A stretch of 6,168 nucleotides of DNA from an uncultured Polyangiaceae bacterium (GCA_938004815.1 CALKVR010001098.1:1-6168), one strand, 5' to 3'; shown: positions 1 through 5,824, counted from the first letter of the stretch. The notes: generated by a model from the letters alone, not told the origin. Program-made: numbers and translations.

Positions 1-1019
1 TGATCACGTTCCTCTTGGCGCCGTGGTTCATCCGTGAGCTCAGGCGCAAGCAGATCGGGCAGGTGGTGCGCAAAGAGGGCCCCGAGTCGCACCTCGTCAA
101 GGCGGGGACGCCGACGATGGGCGGCGCGCTCATCCTCCTGTCGCTGCTCGTGCCGACGGTGCTGTGGGCCGACCTGCGGAACCCATTCGTGCTCGCGACG
201 ACGGCGGTGACGGCCGGCTACGGGCTCATCGGCTACCTGGACGACTACCTCAAGATCAAGCGCAAGAGCTCAGGCGGCCTCGCCGGCCGCTACAAGCTGG
301 TCGGGCAGGCCCTCATCGGCGGCGCCGCCATCGGCTACACGTTCCTGCTCGACGATCGGATGCCGCCCGACTGGAGCGCGATCAAGACGCACCTCGCCAT
401 CCCGTTCGCGACGTTCCCCAAGTACTCGGTCGAGCTGAACCTCTACGTCTACATCGCGTTCGCCGTCTTCGTCGTCGTCGCCACCTCCAACGCCGTCAAC
501 CTGACCGACGGCCTGGACGGTCTCGCGATCGGCCCCGTGATGATCAACGCGGGCACCTACCTCATTTGGGCGTACGTGGCCGGCGCGACGATCGCGCGCC
601 TCTCGCTCGCCGACTACCTCGGCATCCCGAAGATCGCATCTGCCGGTGAGCTCAGCGTCTACTGCGGCTCGGTCATCGGGGCCGGCATCGGTTTCCTTTG
701 GTACAACACGTACCCCGCGCAGGTCTTCATGGGGGACGTCGGCTCGCTCGCGCTGGGCGGGGGCCTGGGGATGCTCGCGGTCTTCACCAAGAACGAGCTG
801 CTCTCGGTGCTCCTCGGCGGCATCTTCTTCATCGAGGCGGTGAGCGTCATCACGCAGGTGATCTCGTTCCGCATGACGGGCCGGCGGATCTTCCTGATGG
901 CCCCGATTCACCACCATTACGAAAAGAAGGGGTGGGCCGAGCCGAAGATCATCGTTCGGTTCTGGATCATCTCCATTCTCTTGGCCCTCGTCGCGCTTGC
1001 GTCGATGAAGTTGAGGTGA
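1..1019 (+). CDS. mraY: Phospho-N-acetylmuramoyl-pentapeptide transferase MraY (5' partial)
   Basis: MraY is the polytopic inner-membrane enzyme that transfers phospho-MurNAc-pentapeptide from the UDP-linked precursor to undecaprenyl phosphate, giving lipid I. The frame is open from base 3 without a start, and reads I-T-F-L-L before A-P-W-F, so the gene enters from the left. A TTG at 15 is an internal Leu, not the start. About 338 residues are visible against a family length near 360, so roughly 20-30 N-terminal residues are missing. Counting from base 15, the hallmarks are AGTPTMGG at residues 30-37, the YLDDYLK aspartate pair at 76-77 (bases 240-245), NLTDGLDGLA at 162-171, the GDVGS aspartate at 241, and the APIHHHYEKKGW triple histidine at 299-301. 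These are the Mg2+ and substrate-binding motifs of the family and all are intact. Several hydrophobic membrane segments lie between them. ftsW follows after 2 nt; murD, the usual next gene, is absent. Confidence 0.97.
   Translation, partial: ITFLLAPWFIRELRRKQIGQVVRKEGPESHLVKAGTPTMGGALILLSLLVPTVLWADLRNPFVLATTAVTAGYGLIGYLDDYLKIKRKSSGGLAGRYKLVGQALIGGAAIGYTFLLDDRMPPDWSAIKTHLAIPFATFPKYSVELNLYVYIAFAVFVVVATSNAVNLTDGLDGLAIGPVMINAGTYLIWAYVAGATIARLSLADYLGIPKIASAGELSVYCGSVIGAGIGFLWYNTYPAQVFMGDVGSLALGGGLGMLAVFTKNELLSVLLGGIFFIEAVSVITQVISFRMTGRRIFLMAPIHHHYEKKGWAEPKIIVRFWIISILLALVALASMKLR
1013..1019 (+). promoter_or_regulatory. Ribosome binding site of ftsW
   Basis: The purine run GAGGTGA overlaps the last codons and the TGA stop of mraY and lies just before the ATG at 1022. 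It supports that ATG as the ftsW start rather than any codon further upstream in the same open frame, which extends back inside mraY. Its position on the mraY stop suggests re-initiation by terminating ribosomes. Confidence 0.65.
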
Positions 1020-1021
1020 GC

Positions 1022-2326
1022 ATGCAGACGACCCTCGGCGCCGAGAGGAAGAGCCTCCCCAAGAACCGACCGTCCAAGGCCGACGCGCCCGCGCCCAAGA
1101 AGCCGCTCGCGCCGATCTCCGAGCTCCTCCATTCGAGCCCGGACGGGCCGGTCGACTCGCTCCTCGCCGCGATCGTCATCGCCCTCATCGGGTTCGGCGT
1201 CGTGATGGTCTATTCGGCGAGCGCGGTCGAGGCGACGACGCGCTACAAAGACCCCGAGTTCTTCCTCAAGCGCCAGGCGATCTGGGGCGCGCTCGCGCTC
1301 TTCGCCATGTGGGTGGCGAGCCGGATCGACTACCGCCGCCTCAAGGCGCTCACCTACCCGGTCTTGCTCGCCGTCACGGGCATGCTCGGCCTCACCGTCG
1401 CCGGCTACGGCCACCGCGCCGGCAACGCGGATCGCTGGCTCCAGCTCGGCCCGGTCCACATCCAGCCCGCCGAGCTCGCCAAGCTCGCGATCGTCATGTG
1501 GCTCGCCTACTCGCTCTCGAAGAAGGCGGACCAGATCAAATCATTCGCAGTCGGTTTCCTCCCCCATCTGTTCGTCTCGGGTGTGCTCATGCTGCTGTGT
1601 CTGAAGCAGCCAGACTTCGGCAGCGCGGTCGTTCTCCTCTTCCTTACCTTCACGATGCTCTTCGTCGCGGGCGCGAAGGTCCCGTACATCGCGGCCTTCA
1701 CCATGCTGCTCGGCCTCGGCGCCGCGGCGGCGATCCGGTTCTCGAACTACCGCTACGCGCGGTACGTCTCGTGGATCGACATGGACGCGCACCGCGACGG
1801 CTTGGCCTATCAGCCGTTCCAGTCCGTCATGAGCTTCGGGTCCGGGGGGACCTGGGGGCAAGGCCTCGGCCGTGGCCTCCAGGTCCTCTACCTCCCCGAG
1901 GCGCACACCGACTTCGTCAGCGCCATCATCGGTGAGGAGCTCGGCTTCGTGGGTGTCGCGTGTTTGTCGGCGGCCTACCTGGTCGTCGTCGCGCGCGGCG
2001 TGAAGGTCGCGCTCGAAGCCAGCGACGACTACGGTAGCTTCCTCGCGTTCGGGATCTCGACGCTGTTCGGCGTGCAGGCGCTCACCAACCTCGCCGTCGC
2101 GATGGCCATCCTGCCCACGAAGGGCCTCACCCTGCCGTTCATCAGCTACGGCGGCTCTTCGCTCCTCGTGAACGCGGCCGCCATCGGCGTGCTCCTCGGC
2201 ATCTCGCGGCCACGGCGGCGCATCGCCCCCGAAAGAAAGCGTGAGCCGGCGCGGCCCCTCGAGCCGCTGCCGAGCGCCACCGCGGTCGTTCTCACCAACG
2301 CCGATCAGGGGGCGGCCGAGTGGTGA
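1022..2326 (+). CDS. ftsW: Septal peptidoglycan glycosyltransferase FtsW (SEDS family)
   Basis: FtsW polymerises lipid II into septal glycan strands in the inner membrane, working with a class B PBP (FtsI) in the divisome. The protein is 434 aa. Residues 1-45 are a hydrophilic Lys/Pro/Ala-rich cytoplasmic tail, and residues from about 46 to 395 form the multi-pass SEDS core. Recognisable blocks are VYSASAVEA at 63-71, HIQPAELAKLA at 146-156, LKQPDFGSA at 194-202, FGSGGTWGQGLG at 272-283, LPEAHTDFVSAIIGEELG at 291-308, and PTKGLTLPFISYGGSS at 365-380. Asp297 in the TDF motif is the conserved aspartate shown to be essential in SEDS polymerases. The C-terminal tail (about 397-434) is basic, then proline-rich. 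FtsW is favoured over RodA by the context between mraY and murG and the GEELG and SYGGSS forms. The ATG start has a good ribosome site; the frame upstream of it is mraY in another phase. The 3' end overlaps murG. Confidence 0.96.
   Translation: MQTTLGAERKSLPKNRPSKADAPAPKKPLAPISELLHSSPDGPVDSLLAAIVIALIGFGVVMVYSASAVEATTRYKDPEFFLKRQAIWGALALFAMWVASRIDYRRLKALTYPVLLAVTGMLGLTVAGYGHRAGNADRWLQLGPVHIQPAELAKLAIVMWLAYSLSKKADQIKSFAVGFLPHLFVSGVLMLLCLKQPDFGSAVVLLFLTFTMLFVAGAKVPYIAAFTMLLGLGAAAAIRFSNYRYARYVSWIDMDAHRDGLAYQPFQSVMSFGSGGTWGQGLGRGLQVLYLPEAHTDFVSAIIGEELGFVGVACLSAAYLVVVARGVKVALEASDDYGSFLAFGISTLFGVQALTNLAVAMAILPTKGLTLPFISYGGSSLLVNAAAIGVLLGISRPRRRIAPERKREPARPLEPLPSATAVVLTNADQGAAEW
2307..2312 (+). promoter_or_regulatory. 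Likely ribosome binding site of murG
   Basis: AGGGGG inside the last codons of ftsW lies 7 nt before the GTG at 2320 and 10 nt before the GTG at 2323. Both spacings are workable, so it supports a start here but does not decide between the two GTG codons. Confidence 0.5.
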
Positions 2327-3423
2327 GCGTCCTCATCGCCGGCGGCGGGACGGGCGGCCACGTGTTCCCGATGATCGCGGTGGGGCAAGCCGTTCAGGCG
2401 GCGGCCCCGACCGCCGAGGTCTTCTACGTGGGGACGGCGCGCGGCATCGAGGCGCGCGCCGTACCCGATGCGGGCGGCGATCTCGAGCTCGTCGACGTCG
2501 CCCCCCTGCGCGGGGGCGGCGTGGGCGGCTTCGCGCGCGGTGTCGTGCAGGCGTTCCGTGGCCTCGCCGCTTCGCGGCGGCTCATCGCCCGCCGCCGGCC
2601 CGACGTCGTCTTCTCGGTCGGCGGCTACGCGGGCGGCCCCATCGCGCTCGCCGCGCGCATGGCCGGCGTGCCCGTCGCGATCCTCGAGCCCAACGCCGTG
2701 CTCGGTCTGACGAACCGGTTGCTCGCTCCGATCGCGTCGCGCGCCTACACCGCGTTCGGTGATCTGCACGAGCGGTTCCGCGGCGACGTGGGGCTCAAGA
2801 CGGGCGTGCCGCTCCGCAGGACGATCGCCCCGTCGCCGTACGAGCCCTCCGTGGGGCGCTTTTCGGTGCTGGTGCTCGGCGGCAGCCAGGGCGCCAAGGC
2901 GCTCAACGAGCGCGTCCCCGACGCGTTCGCGAAGATCGTCGCCGCCGTCCCCGAGGCGCGCATCGTCCACCAGGCCGGCCGCGGTCGTGGCGACGACACC
3001 CGCGCCGCGTACGAGCGCGCGGGTGTGCCCCACGACGCGGCCCGGGTCGTCGAGTTCATCGACGACGTGGGGGCCGAGCTCCGCGCCGCCGACGTCGTGG
3101 TGCAACGGTGCGGCGCGAGCTCGCTCGCCGAGCTCTGCGCCACCGGTCGGGCGAGCGTGCTCGTGCCGTTTCCTTTCGCGGCCGATCAGCACCAGCTCCG
3201 GAACGCCCGGAGCCTCGAGCGCGCCGGGGCCGCCATCGCGCTCACCCAAGACGAGGCGACGCCGGTCGCGCTCGCGGGGGCCCTCGTCGATCTCGCGCGT
3301 GATCCGGGCCGGCGCGTCCGCATGGCGCGCGCTGCCCTCGAGGTCGCGACGCCCGACGCCGCTCGCGCGGTGGCCGAAGACCTCTTGCACTTGGCCGAAC
3401 GGGCCAACCCGCGAAGGAGCTAG
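2320..3423 (+). CDS. murG: UDP-GlcNAc:lipid I N-acetylglucosaminyltransferase MurG
   Basis: MurG is a peripheral membrane GT-B glycosyltransferase (family GT28) that adds GlcNAc to lipid I on the cytoplasmic face, completing lipid II. The protein is 367 aa, normal for the family. The N-terminal Rossmann domain carries the glycine loop GGGTGGHVFP at 8-17, GGYAGGP at 101-107 and EPNAVLGLTNR at 123-133. The C-terminal donor domain starts near 180 with LVLGGSQGAKALN at 184-196, then CGASSLAEL at 264-272 (Glu271 at the position of the UDP-binding glutamate) and PFPFAADQHQLRNA at 282-295. Two oddities are visible: EPN replaces the more usual HEQN, and Cys264 sits where Ala or Ser is common. The start is GTG at 2320 (7-nt overlap with ftsW) or the adjacent GTG at 2323 (4-nt GTGA overlap); the product differs by one residue. 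Translation is probably coupled to ftsW, and murC follows after 1 nt. Confidence 0.96.
   Translation: MVSVLIAGGGTGGHVFPMIAVGQAVQAAAPTAEVFYVGTARGIEARAVPDAGGDLELVDVAPLRGGGVGGFARGVVQAFRGLAASRRLIARRRPDVVFSVGGYAGGPIALAARMAGVPVAILEPNAVLGLTNRLLAPIASRAYTAFGDLHERFRGDVGLKTGVPLRRTIAPSPYEPSVGRFSVLVLGGSQGAKALNERVPDAFAKIVAAVPEARIVHQAGRGRGDDTRAAYERAGVPHDAARVVEFIDDVGAELRAADVVVQRCGASSLAELCATGRASVLVPFPFAADQHQLRNARSLERAGAAIALTQDEATPVALAGALVDLARDPGRRVRMARAALEVATPDAARAVAEDLLHLAERANPRRS
2495..2522 (+). repeat. Strong inverted repeat inside murG
   Basis: Bases 2495-2505 can pair with 2512-2522 as an 11-bp stem with one G-U wobble (2498 with 2519) around a 6-nt loop. The arms include a run of five Cs and a run of five Gs. 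It encodes the D-V-A-P-L-R-G-G-G-V segment of MurG, so the pairing may simply follow from GC-rich codons. There is no T-tract, so it is not an intrinsic terminator. Confidence 0.4.
3391..3407 (+). repeat. Short inverted repeat at the murG 3' end
   Basis: TTGGCC at 3391-3396 and GGCCAA at 3402-3407 form a perfect 6-bp stem with a 5-nt loop, ending 6 nt before the murC ribosome site. It lies within the last codons of murG and no T-run follows. It could shape access to the murC start but is short enough to be chance. Confidence 0.3.
3414..3419 (+). promoter_or_regulatory. Ribosome binding site of murC
   Basis: A near-ideal AAGGAG lies in the last codons of murG, 5 nt before the GTG at 3425. It fixes the murC start: the open frame continues far upstream through murG, but only this GTG gives the conserved N-terminal length of MurC. 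Confidence 0.75.
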
Positions 3424-3424
3424 C

Positions 3425-4831
3425 GTGTTCAGAGGTCGCGTACGCCACATCCATTTCGTCGGTATCGGCGGCGTCGGCATGAGCGGCCTCGCCGAGATCT
3501 TGCGCTCGCTCAGCTTCGACGTGTCGGGCTCCGACCTCAAGGCGTCGGGGACGACGCAGCGGCTCGGCGGGATCGGCGTGCGCATCGACGTCGGACACCG
3601 CGCCGAGAACGTCGCCGGCGCCGACGTCGTCGTCTACTCGAGCGCGATCACCGCCGAGAACCCCGAGCTCGCCGAGGCCCGCGCGCTCGGGACGCCCGTC
3701 ATCACCCGCGCCGAGATGCTCGCCGAGCTCATGCGCCTCAAGTACGGCGTCGCCATCGCCGGCTCGCACGGCAAGACGACGACCACCTCGCTGGTGGCAA
3801 CCGTCCTGCGATCGGCCGGGCTCGATCCGACGGTCGTGGTGGGCGGCAAGATGGCGGCGCTCGGCTCGAACGCGCGGCTCGGCGCCGGCGATCTGCTCGT
3901 CGCCGAGGCCGACGAGAGCGACGGGAGCTTCTTGCGCCTAACCCCCACCGTCGCGGTCGTCACCAACATCGACCCCGAGCACCTCGACCACTACGGCTCT
4001 CTCCCCAAGCTCAAGGACGCCTTCATCGAGTTCGCCGCGCGCGTGCCGTTCTACGGGCTCGCGGTCCTTTGCCTCGATCACCCGCAGGTGCAAGACATCC
4101 TGCCGCGCATCCAGCGGCGCTACGTGAGCTACGGGCTCAACCCGCAGGCCGACTATTCGGCGCGCGCGGTGCAGTTTCGCGGCCTCGAGACGAGCTTCAA
4201 CGCCTACCGGCGTGGCATCTCGCTCGGTGGGTTCACGGTCAAGATGCCGGGCGCTCACAACGTCCTCAACTGCCTCGCGACCATCGCCGTCGCCGACGAG
4301 CTCGAGGTGCCGCTCGACGTGACCAAGCAAGCGCTGTCGACGTTCGGCGGCGTCGCTCGCCGGTTTTCGGTGGTCGGGCGCGCCGCCGGTCGAACGCTCG
4401 TCGACGACTACGGGCATCACCCCGCCGAGGTCCGGGCGACCCTGGACGCGGCCCGCCGCGCCTTCCCGAGTGAAGATCACCGGGTCGTCGTCGCGTTCCA
4501 GCCGCACCGCTACACGCGCACCCGCGACCTGTTCGACGATTTTTCCCGCGCGTTCAACCAGGCCGACGTGCTCGTCGTGACCGACATCTACGCGGCCGGC
4601 GAGCAGCGGATCGACGGCGTGAGCGCCGAGCGCCTCGTGCAGTCGATCCGCGAGCACGGCCACCACAACGCGCACTACGTGCCCGACAAGACCGAGCTGC
4701 CGGCGGTGCTCGAGGGGCTCACCCGCGAGGGCGACATCGTGATCGCGCTCGGCGCCGGCGACGTGAACGCGTCGCTCGCGGGCCTCAAGGCGCGCCTCGA
4801 GGCCGCGGCCAAAAAGGAGCAGACCCCGTGA
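3425..4831 (+). CDS. murC: UDP-N-acetylmuramate--L-alanine ligase MurC
   Basis: MurC is the cytoplasmic ATP-dependent Mur ligase that attaches L-alanine to UDP-MurNAc, the first step of stem peptide assembly. It is 468 aa, typical for the family. Domain 1 (about 1-105) binds the UDP-sugar and opens with HIHFVGIGGVGMSGLAEIL at 8-26. The central ATPase domain has the P-loop GSHGKTTT at 113-120, EADESDGSF at 161-169 and NIDPEHLDHYG at 181-191. HNVLN at 278-282 precedes GVARRF at 309-314. The C-terminal domain contains DDYGHHPAEV at 327-336, the MurC signature FQPHRYTRT at 358-366, and ALGAGDVN at 441-448. The GIGGVGM, DDYGHHP and QPHRYTR motifs identify MurC rather than MurD, E or F. There is no fused MurB or Ddl domain. 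The GTG start sits 1 nt after the murG stop, and the TGA stop overlaps the ftsQ GTG, implying coupled translation. Confidence 0.97.
   Translation: MFRGRVRHIHFVGIGGVGMSGLAEILRSLSFDVSGSDLKASGTTQRLGGIGVRIDVGHRAENVAGADVVVYSSAITAENPELAEARALGTPVITRAEMLAELMRLKYGVAIAGSHGKTTTTSLVATVLRSAGLDPTVVVGGKMAALGSNARLGAGDLLVAEADESDGSFLRLTPTVAVVTNIDPEHLDHYGSLPKLKDAFIEFAARVPFYGLAVLCLDHPQVQDILPRIQRRYVSYGLNPQADYSARAVQFRGLETSFNAYRRGISLGGFTVKMPGAHNVLNCLATIAVADELEVPLDVTKQALSTFGGVARRFSVVGRAAGRTLVDDYGHHPAEVRATLDAARRAFPSEDHRVVVAFQPHRYTRTRDLFDDFSRAFNQADVLVVTDIYAAGEQRIDGVSAERLVQSIREHGHHNAHYVPDKTELPAVLEGLTREGDIVIALGAGDVNASLAGLKARLEAAAKKEQTP
4781..4804 (+). repeat. Inverted repeat just upstream of the ftsQ ribosome site
   Basis: GGCCTC at 4781-4786 pairs with GAGGCC at 4799-4804. 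After one A-C mismatch, AGG at 4788-4790 pairs with CCT at 4795-4797 around a CGCG loop. It lies in the last codons of murC and ends 9 nt before the AAGGAG of ftsQ. The tract after the stem is A-rich rather than T-rich, so it is not an intrinsic terminator. Confidence 0.4.
4814..4819 (+). promoter_or_regulatory. Ribosome binding site of ftsQ
   Basis: AAGGAG, preceded by further As (A-run from 4811), lies 8 nt before the GTG at 4828. The A-rich tract is one of the few unstructured-looking stretches here, lying between a hairpin at the end of murC and several more in the first ftsQ codons. It supports the GTG that overlaps the murC stop. Confidence 0.75.
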
Positions 4832-5724
4832 CCGCGCCCCGCAACAAGCGGACGCGCGTCGACTCGGCGGCCGACGCCGAGTCGCCGAAGCCGCCGGTGG
4901 CGCAGGGCGCCAGCGTCCGGCCGCCCGCGAAGAAGGGCGCGCCTTCTTCGTCGCGGATCGGCCGCGCGCTGGGCTCGGCGTTCGGTGTCGTCAAGGTCGG
5001 GCTCGGCGTGGTGGCGGTGGTCGGCGCGTCGGTCGGCGTGGCGTGGGGCGCGAAGCAGTACATGCTCACGAGCCCGCGCTTCTCGATCAAGACCGTCACC
5101 GTCGACGGCAACCAGCGCCTCGCCCCCGACGAGGTCGCGCGCGCCGCCGGCGTCGCCGTGGGCGACAACGTGTTCGCGTTCGACCTCGACGAGGCGCGCC
5201 ACAAGGTCGAGAGCGACCCGTGGGTGAAGAGCGCCACCGTCGCGCGCAAGCTGCCGGGGTCGGTCGTGATGAAGATCGTCGAGCACGAGCCGGCTGCCGT
5301 GATCGCGATCGGCGAGCGGCTCTTTCTCGCGTCGCGCGCCGGCGAGGTGTTCAAGGAGCTCGCGACCGAGGATCCGATCGACTTCCCCGTCATCACGGGC
5401 CTCGAGCCGGAGGCCGTCGTCGCCGATCGCGAGGGCACCGAGAAGCGGATCGCGCGCGCGCTCGACCTCCTCGACGAGACCGCCAAGATCGCGTTCATCA
5501 CGCGGTACCCGGTCCAAGAGGTGCACCTGGAGAAAGACGGCTCGCTGTCGATGGTGGTGGGCCGTCAAGCGATCGTCCTCGCGCTCGGCCACCCGCCCTA
5601 CAAGGGCAAGCTCGAGCAGGCCGATCGGGTGTTCCTCGAGCTCGGCAAGCGCAAGGCCGACGCCCAGATGGTCTTCCTCGACAACGAGGGGAGCCCCGAG
5701 CGCGTCGTCGTGAGGATGCGATGA
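4828..5724 (+). CDS. ftsQ: Cell division protein FtsQ (POTRA domain, DivIB/FtsQ family)
   Basis: FtsQ is a bitopic inner-membrane divisome scaffold that, with FtsB and FtsL, recruits and activates FtsW/FtsI. The protein is 298 aa. Residues 1-50 are a cytoplasmic tail rich in Lys, Arg, Pro and Ala with no hydrophobic stretch. Residues about 53-74 form one membrane helix. The POTRA domain follows at about 84-153 (FSIKTVTVDGNQRLAPDEV at 85-103, DNVFAFDL at 113-120, DPWVKSATVARKLPGSVVMKIVEHEPAAVI at 130-159, quoted as one block). The periplasmic beta domain runs to SPERVVVRMR at the C-terminus, similar to the usual FtsQ ending. Assignment rests on this architecture plus its place between murC and ftsA, since FtsQ sequences diverge widely. 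The GTG start overlaps the murC stop by 4 nt (GTGA). No murB or ddl precedes it. The first 40 codons contain several inverted repeats. Confidence 0.93.
   Translation: MTAPRNKRTRVDSAADAESPKPPVAQGASVRPPAKKGAPSSSRIGRALGSAFGVVKVGLGVVAVVGASVGVAWGAKQYMLTSPRFSIKTVTVDGNQRLAPDEVARAAGVAVGDNVFAFDLDEARHKVESDPWVKSATVARKLPGSVVMKIVEHEPAAVIAIGERLFLASRAGEVFKELATEDPIDFPVITGLEPEAVVADREGTEKRIARALDLLDETAKIAFITRYPVQEVHLEKDGSLSMVVGRQAIVLALGHPPYKGKLEQADRVFLELGKRKADAQMVFLDNEGSPERVVVRMR
4860..4884 (+). repeat. Perfect 10-bp inverted repeat in the ftsQ 5' coding region
   Basis: CGACTCGGCG at 4860-4869 is the exact reverse complement of CGCCGAGTCG at 4875-4884, with a 5-nt loop GCCGA. After one mismatch, two more outer pairs (4857-4858 with 4886-4887) are possible. 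It begins 32 nt after the ftsQ start and encodes part of the disordered N-terminal tail, so protein constraint here should be weak. No T-tract follows. Confidence 0.55.
4898..4912 (+). repeat. Short perfect inverted repeat in the ftsQ 5' coding region
   Basis: TGGCGC at 4898-4903 and GCGCCA at 4907-4912 form a perfect 6-bp stem with a 3-nt loop. It lies between the two longer repeats at 4860-4884 and 4928-4950. Alone it would be unremarkable in such GC-rich DNA. Confidence 0.35.
4928..4950 (+). repeat. Perfect 9-bp inverted repeat in the ftsQ 5' coding region
   Basis: CGAAGAAGG at 4928-4936 is the exact reverse complement of CCTTCTTCG at 4942-4950, with the 5-nt loop GCGCG. The arms are mixed A/G and T/C rather than pure GC, which makes chance pairing less likely than for the other stems. 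It encodes A-K-K-G-A-P-S-S, the end of the cytoplasmic tail of FtsQ. No T-run follows, arguing against termination. Confidence 0.5.
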
Positions 5725-5728
5725 GCCT

Positions 5729-5772
5729 CGATTTTGCGGCGGATGTCGCACCTAACGCACGTCGCAAAGTTG
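5729..5772 (+). promoter_or_regulatory. Hairpin / imperfect dyad in the ftsQ-ftsA gap
   Basis: Bases 5729-5741 can pair with 5760-5772 as 13 consecutive RNA pairs, three of them G-U (5730/5771, 5732/5769, 5739/5762). The core is TTTGCG at 5733-5738 against CGCAAA at 5763-5768. Inside, 5744-5746 can pair with 5755-5757, leaving an 8-nt loop. It lies in the most AT-rich part of the gap, about 50 nt before the ftsA start. No T-tract follows, so an intrinsic terminator is unlikely; it could be an RNA processing or translation-control element, or a protein-binding dyad. I could not place a convincing -35/-10 promoter beside it. Confidence 0.4.
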
Positions 5773-5813
5773 TACCGCTCCGGCGGCTTCTGGCAGCGTC
5801 CGACCGTTCCAGC

Positions 5814-5820
5814 GAGAGGA
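5814..5820 (+). promoter_or_regulatory. Ribosome binding site of ftsA
   Basis: The purine run GAGAGGA ends 4 nt before the GTG at 5825. The spacing is slightly short but it is the only good site, and it favours this GTG, which gives an ordinary short FtsA N-terminus ahead of the GLDIGTTK motif. Confidence 0.65.
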
Positions 5821-5824
5821 TGCC

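Noticed and set aside
15..17. TTG as the mraY start codon
   Set aside because: The frame stays open and MraY-like upstream to base 3, and the family has about 20-30 more residues before this point, so the gene is truncated by the window.
698..1021. In-frame upstream extension of ftsW into mraY
   Set aside because: The extension is mraY read in another frame; the ATG at 1022 has a proper ribosome site and gives a normal FtsW.
2759..3424. In-frame upstream extension of murC through murG, suggesting a fusion
   Set aside because: The extra residues are Arg/Ser-rich out-of-frame murG; the conserved MurC N-terminus begins at the GTG at 3425.
2305..3585. Long minus-strand open frame of about 426 codons antisense to murG
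   Set aside because: It is a shadow of GC-rich codon bias. Its predicted product is low-complexity Arg/Ala/Asp-rich, matches no family I know, and crosses the murG/murC boundary.
4781..4818. Intrinsic terminator between murC and ftsQ
   Set aside because: The stem is followed by As and a ribosome site rather than a T-run, and the genes overlap.
4675..5751. Long minus-strand open frames antisense to ftsQ
   Set aside because: They are composition-driven, have no recognisable domain, and lie opposite a well-supported ftsQ with a good ribosome site.
5745..5766. Direct repeat GTCGCA (5745-5750 and 5761-5766) as an operator
   Set aside because: Six bases is too short to stand out in this composition, and the second copy is part of the hairpin already described.
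5725..5824. Sigma-70-type promoter for ftsA in the ftsQ-ftsA gap
   Set aside because: No -35/-10 pair with acceptable sequence and spacing was found; the AT-rich patch alone is not enough.
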